Below, one piece after another: positions 1-6,238 of a stretch of DNA of 6,238 bases. The stretch is from Thermodesulfovibrionales bacterium (GTDB lineage Bacteria; Nitrospirota; Thermodesulfovibrionia; Thermodesulfovibrionales; SM23-35): positions 1 to 6,238 of the forward strand of contig JALHSV010000452.1 in the NCBI GenBank assembly GCA_022865525.1, in the 5' to 3' direction. Under the pieces are notes generated by a model. It was not told where the DNA came from. It saw only the letters and a program-made list of their open reading frames with translations, and did not search any database. The position numbers were made by a program, and so were the translations under genes. Numbering within the stretch: the first letter of the stretch is position 1; each line of letters begins with the position of its first letter.

Positions 1-32
1 GTACGTGTCTCGATAGCTACGTTGTGAACCAT
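1..32 (-). CDS. 5' end of an unidentified gene, runs off the left edge
   Basis: An ATG at 30-32 on the minus strand opens a frame that stays open to the window edge and reads MVHNVAIETR. It is preceded by a strong Shine-Dalgarno sequence, AAGGAG, at 43-48 with a 10-nt spacer, which is the main reason to call a gene here. Only about ten codons are visible, so no family can be assigned. It points the same way as all other genes and starts 28 bp after the stop of the possible hypothetical gene at 61-351, so the two could be co-transcribed. A chance SD-ATG pairing remains possible. Confidence 0.5.
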   Translation of the reverse strand, partial: MVHNVAIETR

Positions 33-42
33 TTTCTCTTTT

Positions 43-48
43 CTCCTT
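43..48 (-). promoter_or_regulatory. Ribosome-binding site for the left-edge gene
   Basis: The minus strand reads AAGGAG here, followed by an A-rich 10-nt spacer and ATG at 32. It is one of the best SD matches in the window and decides the start of the partial gene. The spacer is slightly longer than the usual 5-9 nt. Confidence 0.5.
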
Positions 49-60
49 ATTCCAAGCTGG

Positions 61-351
61 CTAATAATAGCATCGCCTGTTTTTCGTATTTTCCAAGATG
101 GCCGGAAGGCTTTTCCCACTGCAATAGGCTTCATCCGTGGTAGGGACTTCCTGGGACAAACCGTTGTGTTTATTTAAATCGGAAGAAAGAAATACTCGAT
201 GGGATATCCGAACCGTTCCAAAGAAGTTATCATTGTCCTTTAAATTACCGTATGTTTGCCTGTTTTGTAAAGGTTTTTTTGGCGGGAACGGGTCTATACA
301 TTCGACGAGCTTGATATCGCATTTTTCAGACTCCTGGAGATCCGGACTCAT
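61..351 (-). CDS. Possible hypothetical protein, 96 aa
   Basis: The open frame ends at TAG (61-63). The start chosen is ATG at 351, because AAGGG lies at 361-365 with a 9-nt spacer. An upstream ATG at 411 would give 116 residues, but it follows an in-frame TAA directly and has no SD. The product is hydrophilic, with no membrane segment or signal peptide. It has a proline-rich patch (IDPFPPKKP), three cysteines and a basic, tyrosine-rich C-terminus (NRRCYY). I do not recognise a family. Support comes from strand agreement with its neighbours, the SD and the close downstream gene start. Against it, the opposite strand also carries a 99-codon open frame over most of the interval, with third codon positions coinciding, so codon-position bias cannot separate the two. 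It may not be a gene. Confidence 0.35.
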   Translation of the reverse strand: MSPDLQESEKCDIKLVECIDPFPPKKPLQNRQTYGNLKDNDNFFGTVRISHRVFLSSDLNKHNGLSQEVPTTDEAYCSGKSLPAILENTKNRRCYY

Positions 352-545
352 CACTAATGACCCTTCTACCCTTGAAGAACCCGAAGAATTGTCAAAAAGC
401 GGCGAGAACATTTATATTGATACATTGCAACAGTGAGACGAGAGCGCCTTGTTCTGAGTGAAAATTTGACTGACAAGAGAGGTAAATGAAATGCGCAAGG
501 ATATTGATCTGGAATAAACAAGGAAGCCATATGCAATTTAATGTC

Positions 546-569
546 AGAGTATTTCATGGCTAATGCTCT
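546..569. repeat. Imperfect inverted repeat just downstream of the ETF-QO stop
   Basis: AGAGTATT (546-553) and AATGCTCT (562-569) are inverted copies with one mismatch, separated by 8 nt. In minus-strand RNA this gives an 8-bp stem with one C-A mismatch, starting 4 nt after the ETF-QO stop codon. Position suggests a role at the transcript's 3' end. There is no U-tract after it and the stem is AT-rich, so it is not a classical intrinsic terminator. Chance occurrence is quite possible. Confidence 0.25.
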
Positions 570-573
570 GCTC

Positions 574-2238
574 TTACTGCAGGCTATACCGAGGCCCGCC
601 CCCGCCCTCCGGCAGGTTCCAGACGATATTTTGAAAAGGGCATTTCAAATCGCAGGTCTTACAGTGCAGGCAATTACTGAAGTTCACTTTTATTTCATCA
701 TGTTCCAGTTCATAGACGCTGGCAGGGCAGAACACCGTGCAGGGCGCTTTATAATCCGAAATACATTTTTTGCATACAGCTTCATCTTTCAACTGGATAT
801 GGCTTTTCTGTCTTTCGTCATGCGCTGTGCCGGAGAAATAAACATCCGTTAATTTGCTGACAATAATTTTGTCATCTGCCTTCGGCAATGATTCAGGTGA
901 TTTACTGCCGTAAAAACTCTTCATATCTTCGGTTGTCGAGTAATCGGGCTTTGTTTTAAGATCACCTATCGGTGTGGCACCGCCAGTAACGATCTGGAAT
1001 CCAAGAATCGGCCCGCCCGGAAAAGGAACTCCCATGGCAACCGCAGGAGTGAAATTGCGGCTCTTCTTGAGATCGGGGTATATCCAGCTGTTTTTCAATT
1101 TCTCTTCATATTTTGCCAATTGGTTTGCCGAGAAATCATTAATCTTGAATGCTTCAAAGAGAACTTCAGCCGCAAGCATTCCCGATTTTATGGATGTATG
1201 TAATCCTTTCAGCTTTTGCGAATCGACAAGGTTCGCGGAGTCGCCGGTTATCATAACGCCGTCGGAGGTAAGTTTGGGAATGGAGAAATACCCGCCGCAG
1301 GGAAGAGTCCGGGCGCCGTAATGCGTCGGTTTTCCGTCTTTGATGATATCGGTAATCAACGGATGCTGTTTGTATTTTTGAAGTTCCTTGTGAGGATCGA
1401 ACTGCGGGTCTTCGGAACTGAGATGAGCGATAAGTCCAATGACAACTTTGGTTTCGGAAATGCAATAGATAAATCCACCACCAGAAAGTCCTTTCCGGAA
1501 CGGATATCCAAGTGTATGGATACATTCCCCCTTTTTGAGAGGATTACTCTTCAGTTCATATATCTCTTTTACGCCGAGTTCATAGATGGAAGGAGCCTTG
1601 TCTTTATCAAGATGTAGTTTTTCAACGATGCTTTTGCGCAAAGTACCGTTGCTCCCCTCTCCCAGCACGACGACCTTTGAGTTGAGAATATAACCGGGGG
1701 TCTCATATTCGTCATTCTCCTGAAGACGTTTGTCGTCCGTTCGGACGCCAATTACTGTGGTACCTTCATAGAGCATTTCAACTGCGGCCGTTCCTTCAAG
1801 CATCATCACTCTGTTCTTTTCCGCAATTTTTGAAAGCCAACCGACAAATCTGGAGAGCGAAAGAAAATAATTGCCGTGATTATTCAAAAACGGTGGAGTA
1901 AAAGGAGCTTTGATCTTTCCCTTTTTGGTCAGAAAATACATGGATTCCTTGGTTACCTCTGCATCTATGGGGCAGCCAAGCTGCTTATGGTCAGGCAATA
2001 GCTCCGAAAGTACATCAGGAATGAGCACTGCTCCGGAAATGTTATGTGCGCCGAAATACGCGCCTTTTTCGAGAACAGCAATTTTGTCTTCGATATCTAT
2101 TTGATTGCCTTGCTGTTTCCCGTTTTCAATGTCTTTATTATGATTCTGGACGAGGTTCGTCAGATGAATTGCACTGCTTAAATTGGCTGGCCCGCCGCCG
2201 ACAAAGACAACATCGAATTCTATTACTTCGCGTTCCAT
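574..2238 (-). CDS. Electron-transfer flavoprotein:quinone oxidoreductase (ETF-QO)
   Basis: This 554-residue protein passes electrons from reduced ETF, via FAD and an iron-sulfur cluster, to membrane quinone during fatty-acid or amino-acid oxidation. An N-terminal FAD-binding motif, GGGPANLSSAIHL, spans residues 14-26. A second FAD-contact motif, GDSANLVD, is at 332-339, followed by KGLHTSIKSGMLAAE as in the ETF-QO family. A hydrophobic, glycine-rich stretch at about 400-420 matches the membrane-contacting region. The C-terminal Fe-S domain (about 489-554) includes FCPASVYE, NCLHCKTCDLKCP and PEGGGGPRY. Its eight cysteines (489, 492, 500, 504, 523, 526, 529, 533) exceed the four ligands of the mitochondrial enzyme. 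The start is ATG at 2238 because AGAGGA lies 5 nt upstream; the frame stays open to a TTG at 2301, but that would overlap dtd. FixC is the alternative family, but it lacks a fused Fe-S tail. ETF subunits are not in the window, and in an anaerobe the acceptor could be menaquinone. Confidence 0.93.
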   Translation of the reverse strand: MEREVIEFDVVFVGGGPANLSSAIHLTNLVQNHNKDIENGKQQGNQIDIEDKIAVLEKGAYFGAHNISGAVLIPDVLSELLPDHKQLGCPIDAEVTKESMYFLTKKGKIKAPFTPPFLNNHGNYFLSLSRFVGWLSKIAEKNRVMMLEGTAAVEMLYEGTTVIGVRTDDKRLQENDEYETPGYILNSKVVVLGEGSNGTLRKSIVEKLHLDKDKAPSIYELGVKEIYELKSNPLKKGECIHTLGYPFRKGLSGGGFIYCISETKVVIGLIAHLSSEDPQFDPHKELQKYKQHPLITDIIKDGKPTHYGARTLPCGGYFSIPKLTSDGVMITGDSANLVDSQKLKGLHTSIKSGMLAAEVLFEAFKINDFSANQLAKYEEKLKNSWIYPDLKKSRNFTPAVAMGVPFPGGPILGFQIVTGGATPIGDLKTKPDYSTTEDMKSFYGSKSPESLPKADDKIIVSKLTDVYFSGTAHDERQKSHIQLKDEAVCKKCISDYKAPCTVFCPASVYELEHDEIKVNFSNCLHCKTCDLKCPFQNIVWNLPEGGGGPRYSLQ

Positions 2239-2243
2239 ACTGA

Positions 2244-2250
2244 TCCTCTT
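2244..2250 (-). promoter_or_regulatory. Ribosome-binding site deciding the ETF-QO start
   Basis: The minus strand reads AAGAGGA, then 5 nt, then ATG at 2238. This near-consensus SD at good spacing favors the 554-residue product over a 575-residue form from TTG at 2301. The 21 extra residues of the longer form lie before the FAD-binding beta strand and have no family counterpart I know of. Confidence 0.7.
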
Positions 2251-2284
2251 TCTTCTGTAGACGACATGAATAGTGTTTGCAATT

Positions 2285-2728
2285 TCATTTACCGGAATCA
2301 AGCATTATAGTAACGGGTCCGTCATTTATGAGTTGTACCTGCATGAATGAGCCGAAATCACCTGTGTCTACTTTCAGACCAATCTCTCTCAGCCGTTCGA
2401 CAAATTTACTATATATGTCCTTTGCCTTCAGCGGGTCTTCAGCATTATCGAAAGAAGGACGGTTGCCTTTTTTGCAGTCGGCAGACAGGGTAAACTGAGA
2501 CACGATGAGCACCTCACCGTTGATGTCCTGAATCGACAGGTTCATCTTCTTCTGATCATCTTCGAATATCCTCAGATGTGAGACTTTTTTGACGAGATAT
2601 TCAAGGTCGGCATCGGTATCACCTTTTTCAACACCAAGGAAAACGAGCATACCATTTCCTATCTTTGAAAAAGCTTTTCCATCTATTTCAACTTTTGCTT
2701 CAGCAACCCGTTGAATTAATGCTTTCAT
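2285..2728 (-). CDS. dtd: D-aminoacyl-tRNA deacylase
   Basis: This 147-residue protein, the usual length for the family, hydrolyses D-amino acids (and glycine mischarged on tRNA-Ala) from tRNA, a cytoplasmic proofreading step that keeps wrong residues out of translation. It starts with MKALIQRV, the typical DTD N-terminus. The active-site motif SQFTL is at residues 77-81, with T80 in the expected catalytic-pocket position. GNRPSF is at 88-93, and NDGPVT at 135-140 provides the Gly-cisPro pair that gives chiral selectivity. The protein is complete, with no missing key residue. The ATG at 2728 has AGGGG at 2737-2741 as SD with an 8-nt spacer. It begins 19 bp after the GH57 stop and ends 46 bp before the ETF-QO start, so it probably shares a transcript with them without a functional tie. 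Confidence 0.96.
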   Translation of the reverse strand: MKALIQRVAEAKVEIDGKAFSKIGNGMLVFLGVEKGDTDADLEYLVKKVSHLRIFEDDQKKMNLSIQDINGEVLIVSQFTLSADCKKGNRPSFDNAEDPLKAKDIYSKFVERLREIGLKVDTGDFGSFMQVQLINDGPVTIMLDSGK

Positions 2729-2747
2729 AGCCTTGACCCCTGTCTTT

Positions 2748-4922
2748 TCAGTACCACATCATGGCCTCAAAATCAGGCGTCGGTACGGTGAGCGTAATAT
2801 GTCCTCTGAACGGACACCGTTCTATCTCTTCTCCATTTTTCATGACAGATATGGAAAGACTGATTTCATCCTTTTCTGTGGCATTCAGAGCACTGAAAGG
2901 GACCTTCATCTCGAAAATGTCCTCAGCAGCAACATCCGGAATATCCCGTATCTTTGTCCAACTGCTTTCAATTTTCCTGAAAAGATCAGCGTGCAGGGAA
3001 GGCTTTAATGTTATATGAATTCTGCTCTGCAAAGGCTTTGTTATGTCCACAGAAAATGTCATCTCGTCGGTCAGTTCCCTGAACGGCACTATGCTGTCCA
3101 GTCTCAGGAAAAGCGAGTCCTTATTAAAACCATAGAAAAGGGTTGACAGGATACTCTCTGACTTGTGCATGCTGCCGCCTGCTTTCCTTGTATCGAGGTG
3201 AGCACCCTGGTACCATTCATAGTAGCTCGTCACGATTCCGTCGATCCTCGGTTCGATAAATCCCCGCATAGCGACTAACGGTATGACACTCCGGTCTTCT
3301 CTAAGGACAGGGATGAAAAGGTGGGCCGGTATCTCTTTGCCGATTTCCCTGTATACTTTCATAAGATGTAATCTGAACAGTTCATCAAAGTCCTTTTGAT
3401 TCTCGGTGGTATGGTCATCTCCGTACCACCAGTTCCAGTCACTTCCCTCAGCAATATAGAGCGCCTTCCATGCGTCGGACAGATCCCGTTCAGGATTCAT
3501 TTCCTGAAAGATCCGGAGTTCCTCTCGCGTCTCTGTTAGATAATCCCAGGCGGTGTTGTCCTCCTCATGGCCGATCCAAACGGCAAAATTTGCATAAATC
3601 CAGGAACCTGCGTGGATTCTCTCTAATGGTCTTCCCCTGTCACCGGCATTCAGATATTCTGAGACAGTAACGGTTTTCAATCTCTGCTCTTTTGATAATC
3701 CTTCGTATAAATACCGGAGAAAATCATGACCGTCATTCCTGTAATATTCCCAGGCATTTTCACCGTCGAGGATAATCGATACAAGATAAGGCTTGTCCTT
3801 TGGAACCGATCTCCATATATGAATTAGTTTTGCCAAAAGATCCTCGGCAGCCTTTCCGGGGTCCCACTTTGCATACTCAAAACCGATGAGGTCCGAAAGG
3901 CTGTGATCCCTGAACACTATGGATACATCTTCAAACAGATGAGGACTGTATAGGGAACGGGGATCAACAACGTTCCTCGAAGAGTCCCGTAATGGTCTCC
4001 CGAGAGAGATTGAAAGGATGTCCTCATCTGTTCCAATCCAGCGGATTCCTTCCCTGGAAACAAGTCTCAAAACCTCTTCGCTGACAGAACCTTCGGACGG
4101 CCACATGCCCACAGGCCTGTATCCAAAGACCTTTTCGAAGTACTCAATTCCCATCCTGATTTGCCGCTGTGCATCTTCTGGATGGGAGAATCTTTTCTGC
4201 GGCAGACGCACATCAGGTAATGCAATCTTCGCGGCATTCGTATCGCAGAGGAGCGGAAGAATAGGGTGGTAGAACGGGGAGACAGAGAGTTCAATGTGAT
4301 TCGCTGTCACCATATCCTTGTAACGAGGTATTATTTTCTTTAACAGATCAAGCTGTTTCTCAAGGAGCAGCACTTTATCTTCCTCAGTGAAGTCTCTGCC
4401 TTTATCAACGAGCATGCTCAGGAAGGGATCTTTCTTCCTGAACATCGGATCTATCCAGCAGAGATTGAAAAGCACCTGAAGATCAAGAAAGTCAGAAACA
4501 CTGAAATACTGTGCCATCCTTTTCAGTTCGCTTCGTATGAGATGGGATCCCCTTTTCATGAGCAGTTCGAAATATCTCGGAAATGGTTTTATCATGTGTT
4601 CCCAGTTTGCAAGGAAGAAGTTTTCGAGTATGAACGTCCGGTCCTCGATATCCAGCTCGGACGCCTTTTTCAAAGAAAGCTCCAGATACCGGTCTCCTGC
4701 CTGGTGTTCCGCGTAGTCGATAATCTGCTCAAGGAGGGAGGGAGTGAAATTGAACGTCTGTTTTATATCCGGAAAATCCAAGAGAATCTCCGCCATATCA
4801 AGGTAATCCTTGGTGCCGTGGAGCCTTACCCAGGGAAGCCGGTACATTCCTGTGAAGGGGTCTTTATAGAACGGCTGATGCATGTGCCAGAGGAAGGAAA
4901 TATAAAGCGGACTATCGGTCAT
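2748..4922 (-). CDS. Glycoside hydrolase family 57, amylopullulanase/alpha-amylase-like
   Basis: This 724-residue enzyme has no signal peptide, so it probably acts in the cytoplasm on alpha-1,4 (perhaps alpha-1,6) glucans such as glycogen or maltodextrin by a retaining mechanism. All five GH57 conserved regions are visible: HMHQP (13-17), GMWPSEG (272-278), WIGTDE (295-300), LDGENAWEYY (385-394) and SDWNWWYGDDH (494-504). By family analogy E300 is the nucleophile and D386 the acid/base. The TDE and LDGEN forms resemble the amylopullulanase-type subgroup more than the 4-alpha-glucanotransferase type. After about residue 540 comes an extension containing IDGIVTSYYEWYQGA (560-574) and a probable beta-sandwich of unknown role. 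The ATG at 4922 overlaps the ftsB-like gene by 11 bp and lacks a clear SD, so translation is probably coupled. The start is supported by LYISFLWHMHQP, where the catalytic barrel begins. Exact substrate cannot be told from sequence. Confidence 0.93.
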   Translation of the reverse strand: MTDSPLYISFLWHMHQPFYKDPFTGMYRLPWVRLHGTKDYLDMAEILLDFPDIKQTFNFTPSLLEQIIDYAEHQAGDRYLELSLKKASELDIEDRTFILENFFLANWEHMIKPFPRYFELLMKRGSHLIRSELKRMAQYFSVSDFLDLQVLFNLCWIDPMFRKKDPFLSMLVDKGRDFTEEDKVLLLEKQLDLLKKIIPRYKDMVTANHIELSVSPFYHPILPLLCDTNAAKIALPDVRLPQKRFSHPEDAQRQIRMGIEYFEKVFGYRPVGMWPSEGSVSEEVLRLVSREGIRWIGTDEDILSISLGRPLRDSSRNVVDPRSLYSPHLFEDVSIVFRDHSLSDLIGFEYAKWDPGKAAEDLLAKLIHIWRSVPKDKPYLVSIILDGENAWEYYRNDGHDFLRYLYEGLSKEQRLKTVTVSEYLNAGDRGRPLERIHAGSWIYANFAVWIGHEEDNTAWDYLTETREELRIFQEMNPERDLSDAWKALYIAEGSDWNWWYGDDHTTENQKDFDELFRLHLMKVYREIGKEIPAHLFIPVLREDRSVIPLVAMRGFIEPRIDGIVTSYYEWYQGAHLDTRKAGGSMHKSESILSTLFYGFNKDSLFLRLDSIVPFRELTDEMTFSVDITKPLQSRIHITLKPSLHADLFRKIESSWTKIRDIPDVAAEDIFEMKVPFSALNATEKDEISLSISVMKNGEEIERCPFRGHITLTVPTPDFEAMMWY

Positions 4923-5238
4923 ACTGGAAGATCAATTCATCGGGCTTTGCTAATCCATAATCCTCTCTCGCATGTTTTTCTTTTATGAAAGGGTCTTCCT
5001 TGATTGATTTCAGTTGTGATCTGAGTTTTTTATTATCCTGTTCTATCTCTTTGACCTGGGCCTCCAAACTGGCCTTGGTTTTCCGCAGTTCAACGTACCG
5101 GATCAGACCCATATCGCCGAAGAGTACATTGATGATGAGATACAGGATACTCAGGAGAGTAAGAGTAAAAAATATCAACCGCCGTTTCTTTAGCTCAGAA
5201 GTTACCTGTTTTCTTAAGAGATTACCGTGCACTCCCAT
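4912..5238 (-). CDS. ftsB: FtsB/DivIC-family septum formation initiator
   Basis: This small bitopic membrane protein would act in the divisome, where FtsB forms a coiled-coil complex with FtsL and FtsQ. Its 108 residues run: short basic cytoplasmic N-terminus (KKRR at 17-20), one membrane helix (about 21-40), a charged heptad-like coiled coil (about 47-80), then the family signature around 85-104 (KEKHAREDYGLAKPDELIFQ). Length and layout are typical. Assignment to FtsB rather than DivIC rests on organism type and is tentative. Two starts compete: ATG at 5238, where the SD AAGGA (5241-5245) is only 2 nt away, and GTG at 5232, where the same SD has an 8-nt spacer and the product has 106 residues. 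The 3' end overlaps the GH57 gene by 11 bp, and lpdA lies 106 bp upstream. Confidence 0.88.
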   Translation of the reverse strand: MGVHGNLLRKQVTSELKKRRLIFFTLTLLSILYLIINVLFGDMGLIRYVELRKTKASLEAQVKEIEQDNKKLRSQLKSIKEDPFIKEKHAREDYGLAKPDELIFQYDR

Positions 5239-5344
5239 TATCCTTAATTATAAAATACTTTTTTCCCCTTGTATACCTGCAGAGATTGCCATGCCTCCTC
5301 AATCTCCAAAAACCTGCCCTCCCGTATAGAGGAGAACTCACTTT

Positions 5345-6238
5345 TTATTGCGCATGGATCGCTTCACCCTGGACGTCTGCTGCAGCTTCCTGCAGAACCT
5401 CTGATAGTGTCGGATGTGCATGCATAATTCCCGAGATGTCTTTTGTTCTGAGTCCTTTTGAGATCGCAAGAACAGCCTCATGGATGAGATCAGAGGCATG
5501 CGGCCCTATCATGTGGACACCCACTATCCTGTCTGATGACTCATCAGAGATGATCTTGATCATCCCTTCAATTTCTCCCATGATGTGGGATTTCGCGAGT
5601 GTCCGGAACTGAAAATGGCCCGTGCGGACCTTTATCCCCATTTCTGCCGCCTGCTGTCCTCTGATACCGACCGAGGCTATTTCCGGAGAGGTGAATATTG
5701 CCGACGGCACAGAGGAATAATCTGCACGCTCATCCCCGCCCATACTATTGTTTGCCGCAACGATCCCCTCTGCTGAAGCAACGTGAGCCAACAGATGACC
5801 ACCGGTGACGTCGCCGACGGCATATATGCCGGATATGTTTGTCTCCATCTTTTCATTCGCAATAATCTCCCCGCCCACGCCTTTCCCGATGCCAACCTTT
5901 TCTAAACCTATGCCATCGCTGTTCAACGCTCTTCCGACAGATACAAGTGCCCTTTCCGCTTCGAGCTCCGTGCCGTCAGTAAGGAAAACGCGAATGCTGC
6001 CATCCCGCGTATCAACGTTATCAATAGTGATATTGGAAAGGAGCTTGATACCTCTTTTCTTCAATTCCCGCTCAAAAATTTCCGATATCTCGGTATCTTC
6101 AGTGGAAAGAGCTCGTGGAAGCTTTTCAAGTATGGTAACTTCAGATCCGAGTTGCCTAAAGATGCACGCAAATTCGCATCCGCTGACCCCTGCACCAATA
6201 ATAATAAGGCTTTTCGGTATCGCATCCAGGCTGAAGAC
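5345..6238 (-). CDS. lpdA: Dihydrolipoyl dehydrogenase (E3), C-terminal part, truncated by the window edge
   Basis: The frame is open to the right edge and gives 297 residues of a flavoenzyme normally about 460-475 long; the N-terminal FAD domain with the redox disulfide is outside. E3 reoxidises lipoamide with NAD+ in 2-oxoacid dehydrogenase complexes and the glycine cleavage system. In the fragment, the NAD-binding fold has GAGVSG at 15-20, with E38 at the end of the second strand, as expected for NAD rather than NADP. The second FAD contact AVGDVTGG is at 140-147. The dimerisation domain ends with HAHPTLSE (273-280), giving the catalytic H275-E280 pair, and the LQEAA that follows is typical of lipoamide dehydrogenases rather than mercuric or glutathione reductases. 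A TTG at 6064 is an internal codon, not the start. Which E2 partner it serves cannot be seen here. Confidence 0.95.
   Translation of the reverse strand, partial: VFSLDAIPKSLIIIGAGVSGCEFACIFRQLGSEVTILEKLPRALSTEDTEISEIFERELKKRGIKLLSNITIDNVDTRDGSIRVFLTDGTELEAERALVSVGRALNSDGIGLEKVGIGKGVGGEIIANEKMETNISGIYAVGDVTGGHLLAHVASAEGIVAANNSMGGDERADYSSVPSAIFTSPEIASVGIRGQQAAEMGIKVRTGHFQFRTLAKSHIMGEIEGMIKIISDESSDRIVGVHMIGPHASDLIHEAVLAISKGLRTKDISGIMHAHPTLSEVLQEAAADVQGEAIHAQ

Larger units (their letters stand above)
33..573. other. Stretch between ETF-QO and the left-edge gene with no recognised gene
   Basis: Apart from the weak candidate at 61-351, no protein of known family can be read here on either strand. 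The part from 352 to 573 holds only short open frames without good SD sequences; the 63-codon minus-strand frame at 366-557 is an example. A perfect -35-like TTGACA is readable on the minus strand at 390-395, but no acceptable -10 box follows at 16-18 bp. I see no tRNA, CRISPR repeats, insertion-sequence ends or convincing rho-independent terminator. The stretch may hold the transcript end of the ETF-QO gene and the promoter of the next gene, but neither can be pinned down by eye. Confidence 0.5.

Noticed and set aside
390..395. TTGACA as a -35 promoter element on the minus strand
   Set aside because: No sequence close to TATAAT follows at 16-18 bp.
137..436. 99-codon plus-strand frame as a gene
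   Set aside because: Its composition looks shadow-like, with scattered Trp and Cys. I found no SD, and it opposes the direction of every supported gene.
1166..1525. 119-codon minus-strand frame inside ETF-QO
   Set aside because: It is an out-of-frame shadow rich in Arg, Trp and Ser, with no family resemblance, inside a well-supported gene.
2239..2301. N-terminal extension of ETF-QO from TTG at 2301
   Set aside because: It would overlap dtd, uses a rare start, and lacks the strong SD that precedes ATG at 2238.
4542..4988. 148-codon plus-strand open frame
   Set aside because: It runs antisense to the GH57 and ftsB-like genes, whose proteins carry clear family motifs; no SD or recognisable domain supports it.
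5315..5334. Possible terminator after lpdA
   Set aside because: On the minus strand, CTCC and GGAG form only a 4-bp stem with an 8-nt loop. A run of five T follows several bases later. Too weak to call.
6062..6064. TTG as start of a 239-residue lpdA product
   Set aside because: The frame continues upstream to the window edge and encodes the NAD-binding GAGVSG motif, so the gene is simply cut by the window.

Overview
All supportable genes lie on the minus strand, so the window reads from right to left: lpdA (3' part), an ftsB/divIC-type gene, a glycoside hydrolase family 57 (GH57) gene, dtd, a gene for an electron-transfer flavoprotein:quinone oxidoreductase (ETF-QO), a poorly resolved stretch, and the first codons of another gene at the left edge. 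It looks like an ordinary bacterial chromosomal segment. Base composition is close to balanced, slightly AT-rich by eye. Dihydrolipoyl dehydrogenase, a FtsB-like division protein, a cytoplasmic GH57 alpha-glucan enzyme and an ETF-QO with a cysteine-rich iron-sulfur tail would suit an anaerobic or facultative lineage such as Nitrospirota or Desulfobacterota. That placement is inference from gene content only.

Right side (4912-6238): the C-terminal 297 residues of dihydrolipoyl dehydrogenase are followed, after a 106-bp gap, by a 108-residue membrane-anchored coiled-coil protein of the FtsB/DivIC family. Its end overlaps the start of the GH57 gene by 11 bp, which suggests translational coupling.

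Centre (574-4922): the 724-residue GH57 enzyme keeps all five conserved family regions and both predicted catalytic residues (E300, D386). It is followed 19 bp later by D-aminoacyl-tRNA deacylase (dtd) and, 46 bp after that, by ETF-QO. The ETF-QO tail carries eight cysteines in two ferredoxin-like motifs, where the mitochondrial type has four ligands for one [4Fe-4S] cluster. This is the most interesting observation here.

Left side (1-573): no recognisable protein. It holds a possible 96-residue hypothetical protein, an imperfect inverted repeat just after the ETF-QO stop codon, and a good ribosome-binding site followed by ATG at position 32 for a gene running off the window.

The genes do not form one pathway. 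They combine central carbon oxidation (LpdA), cell division (FtsB), glycogen or maltodextrin processing (GH57), translation quality control (Dtd) and electron transfer to quinone (ETF-QO). Spacing fits a co-directional housekeeping cluster. I see no mobile element, CRISPR array, RNA gene or clear undescribed system.
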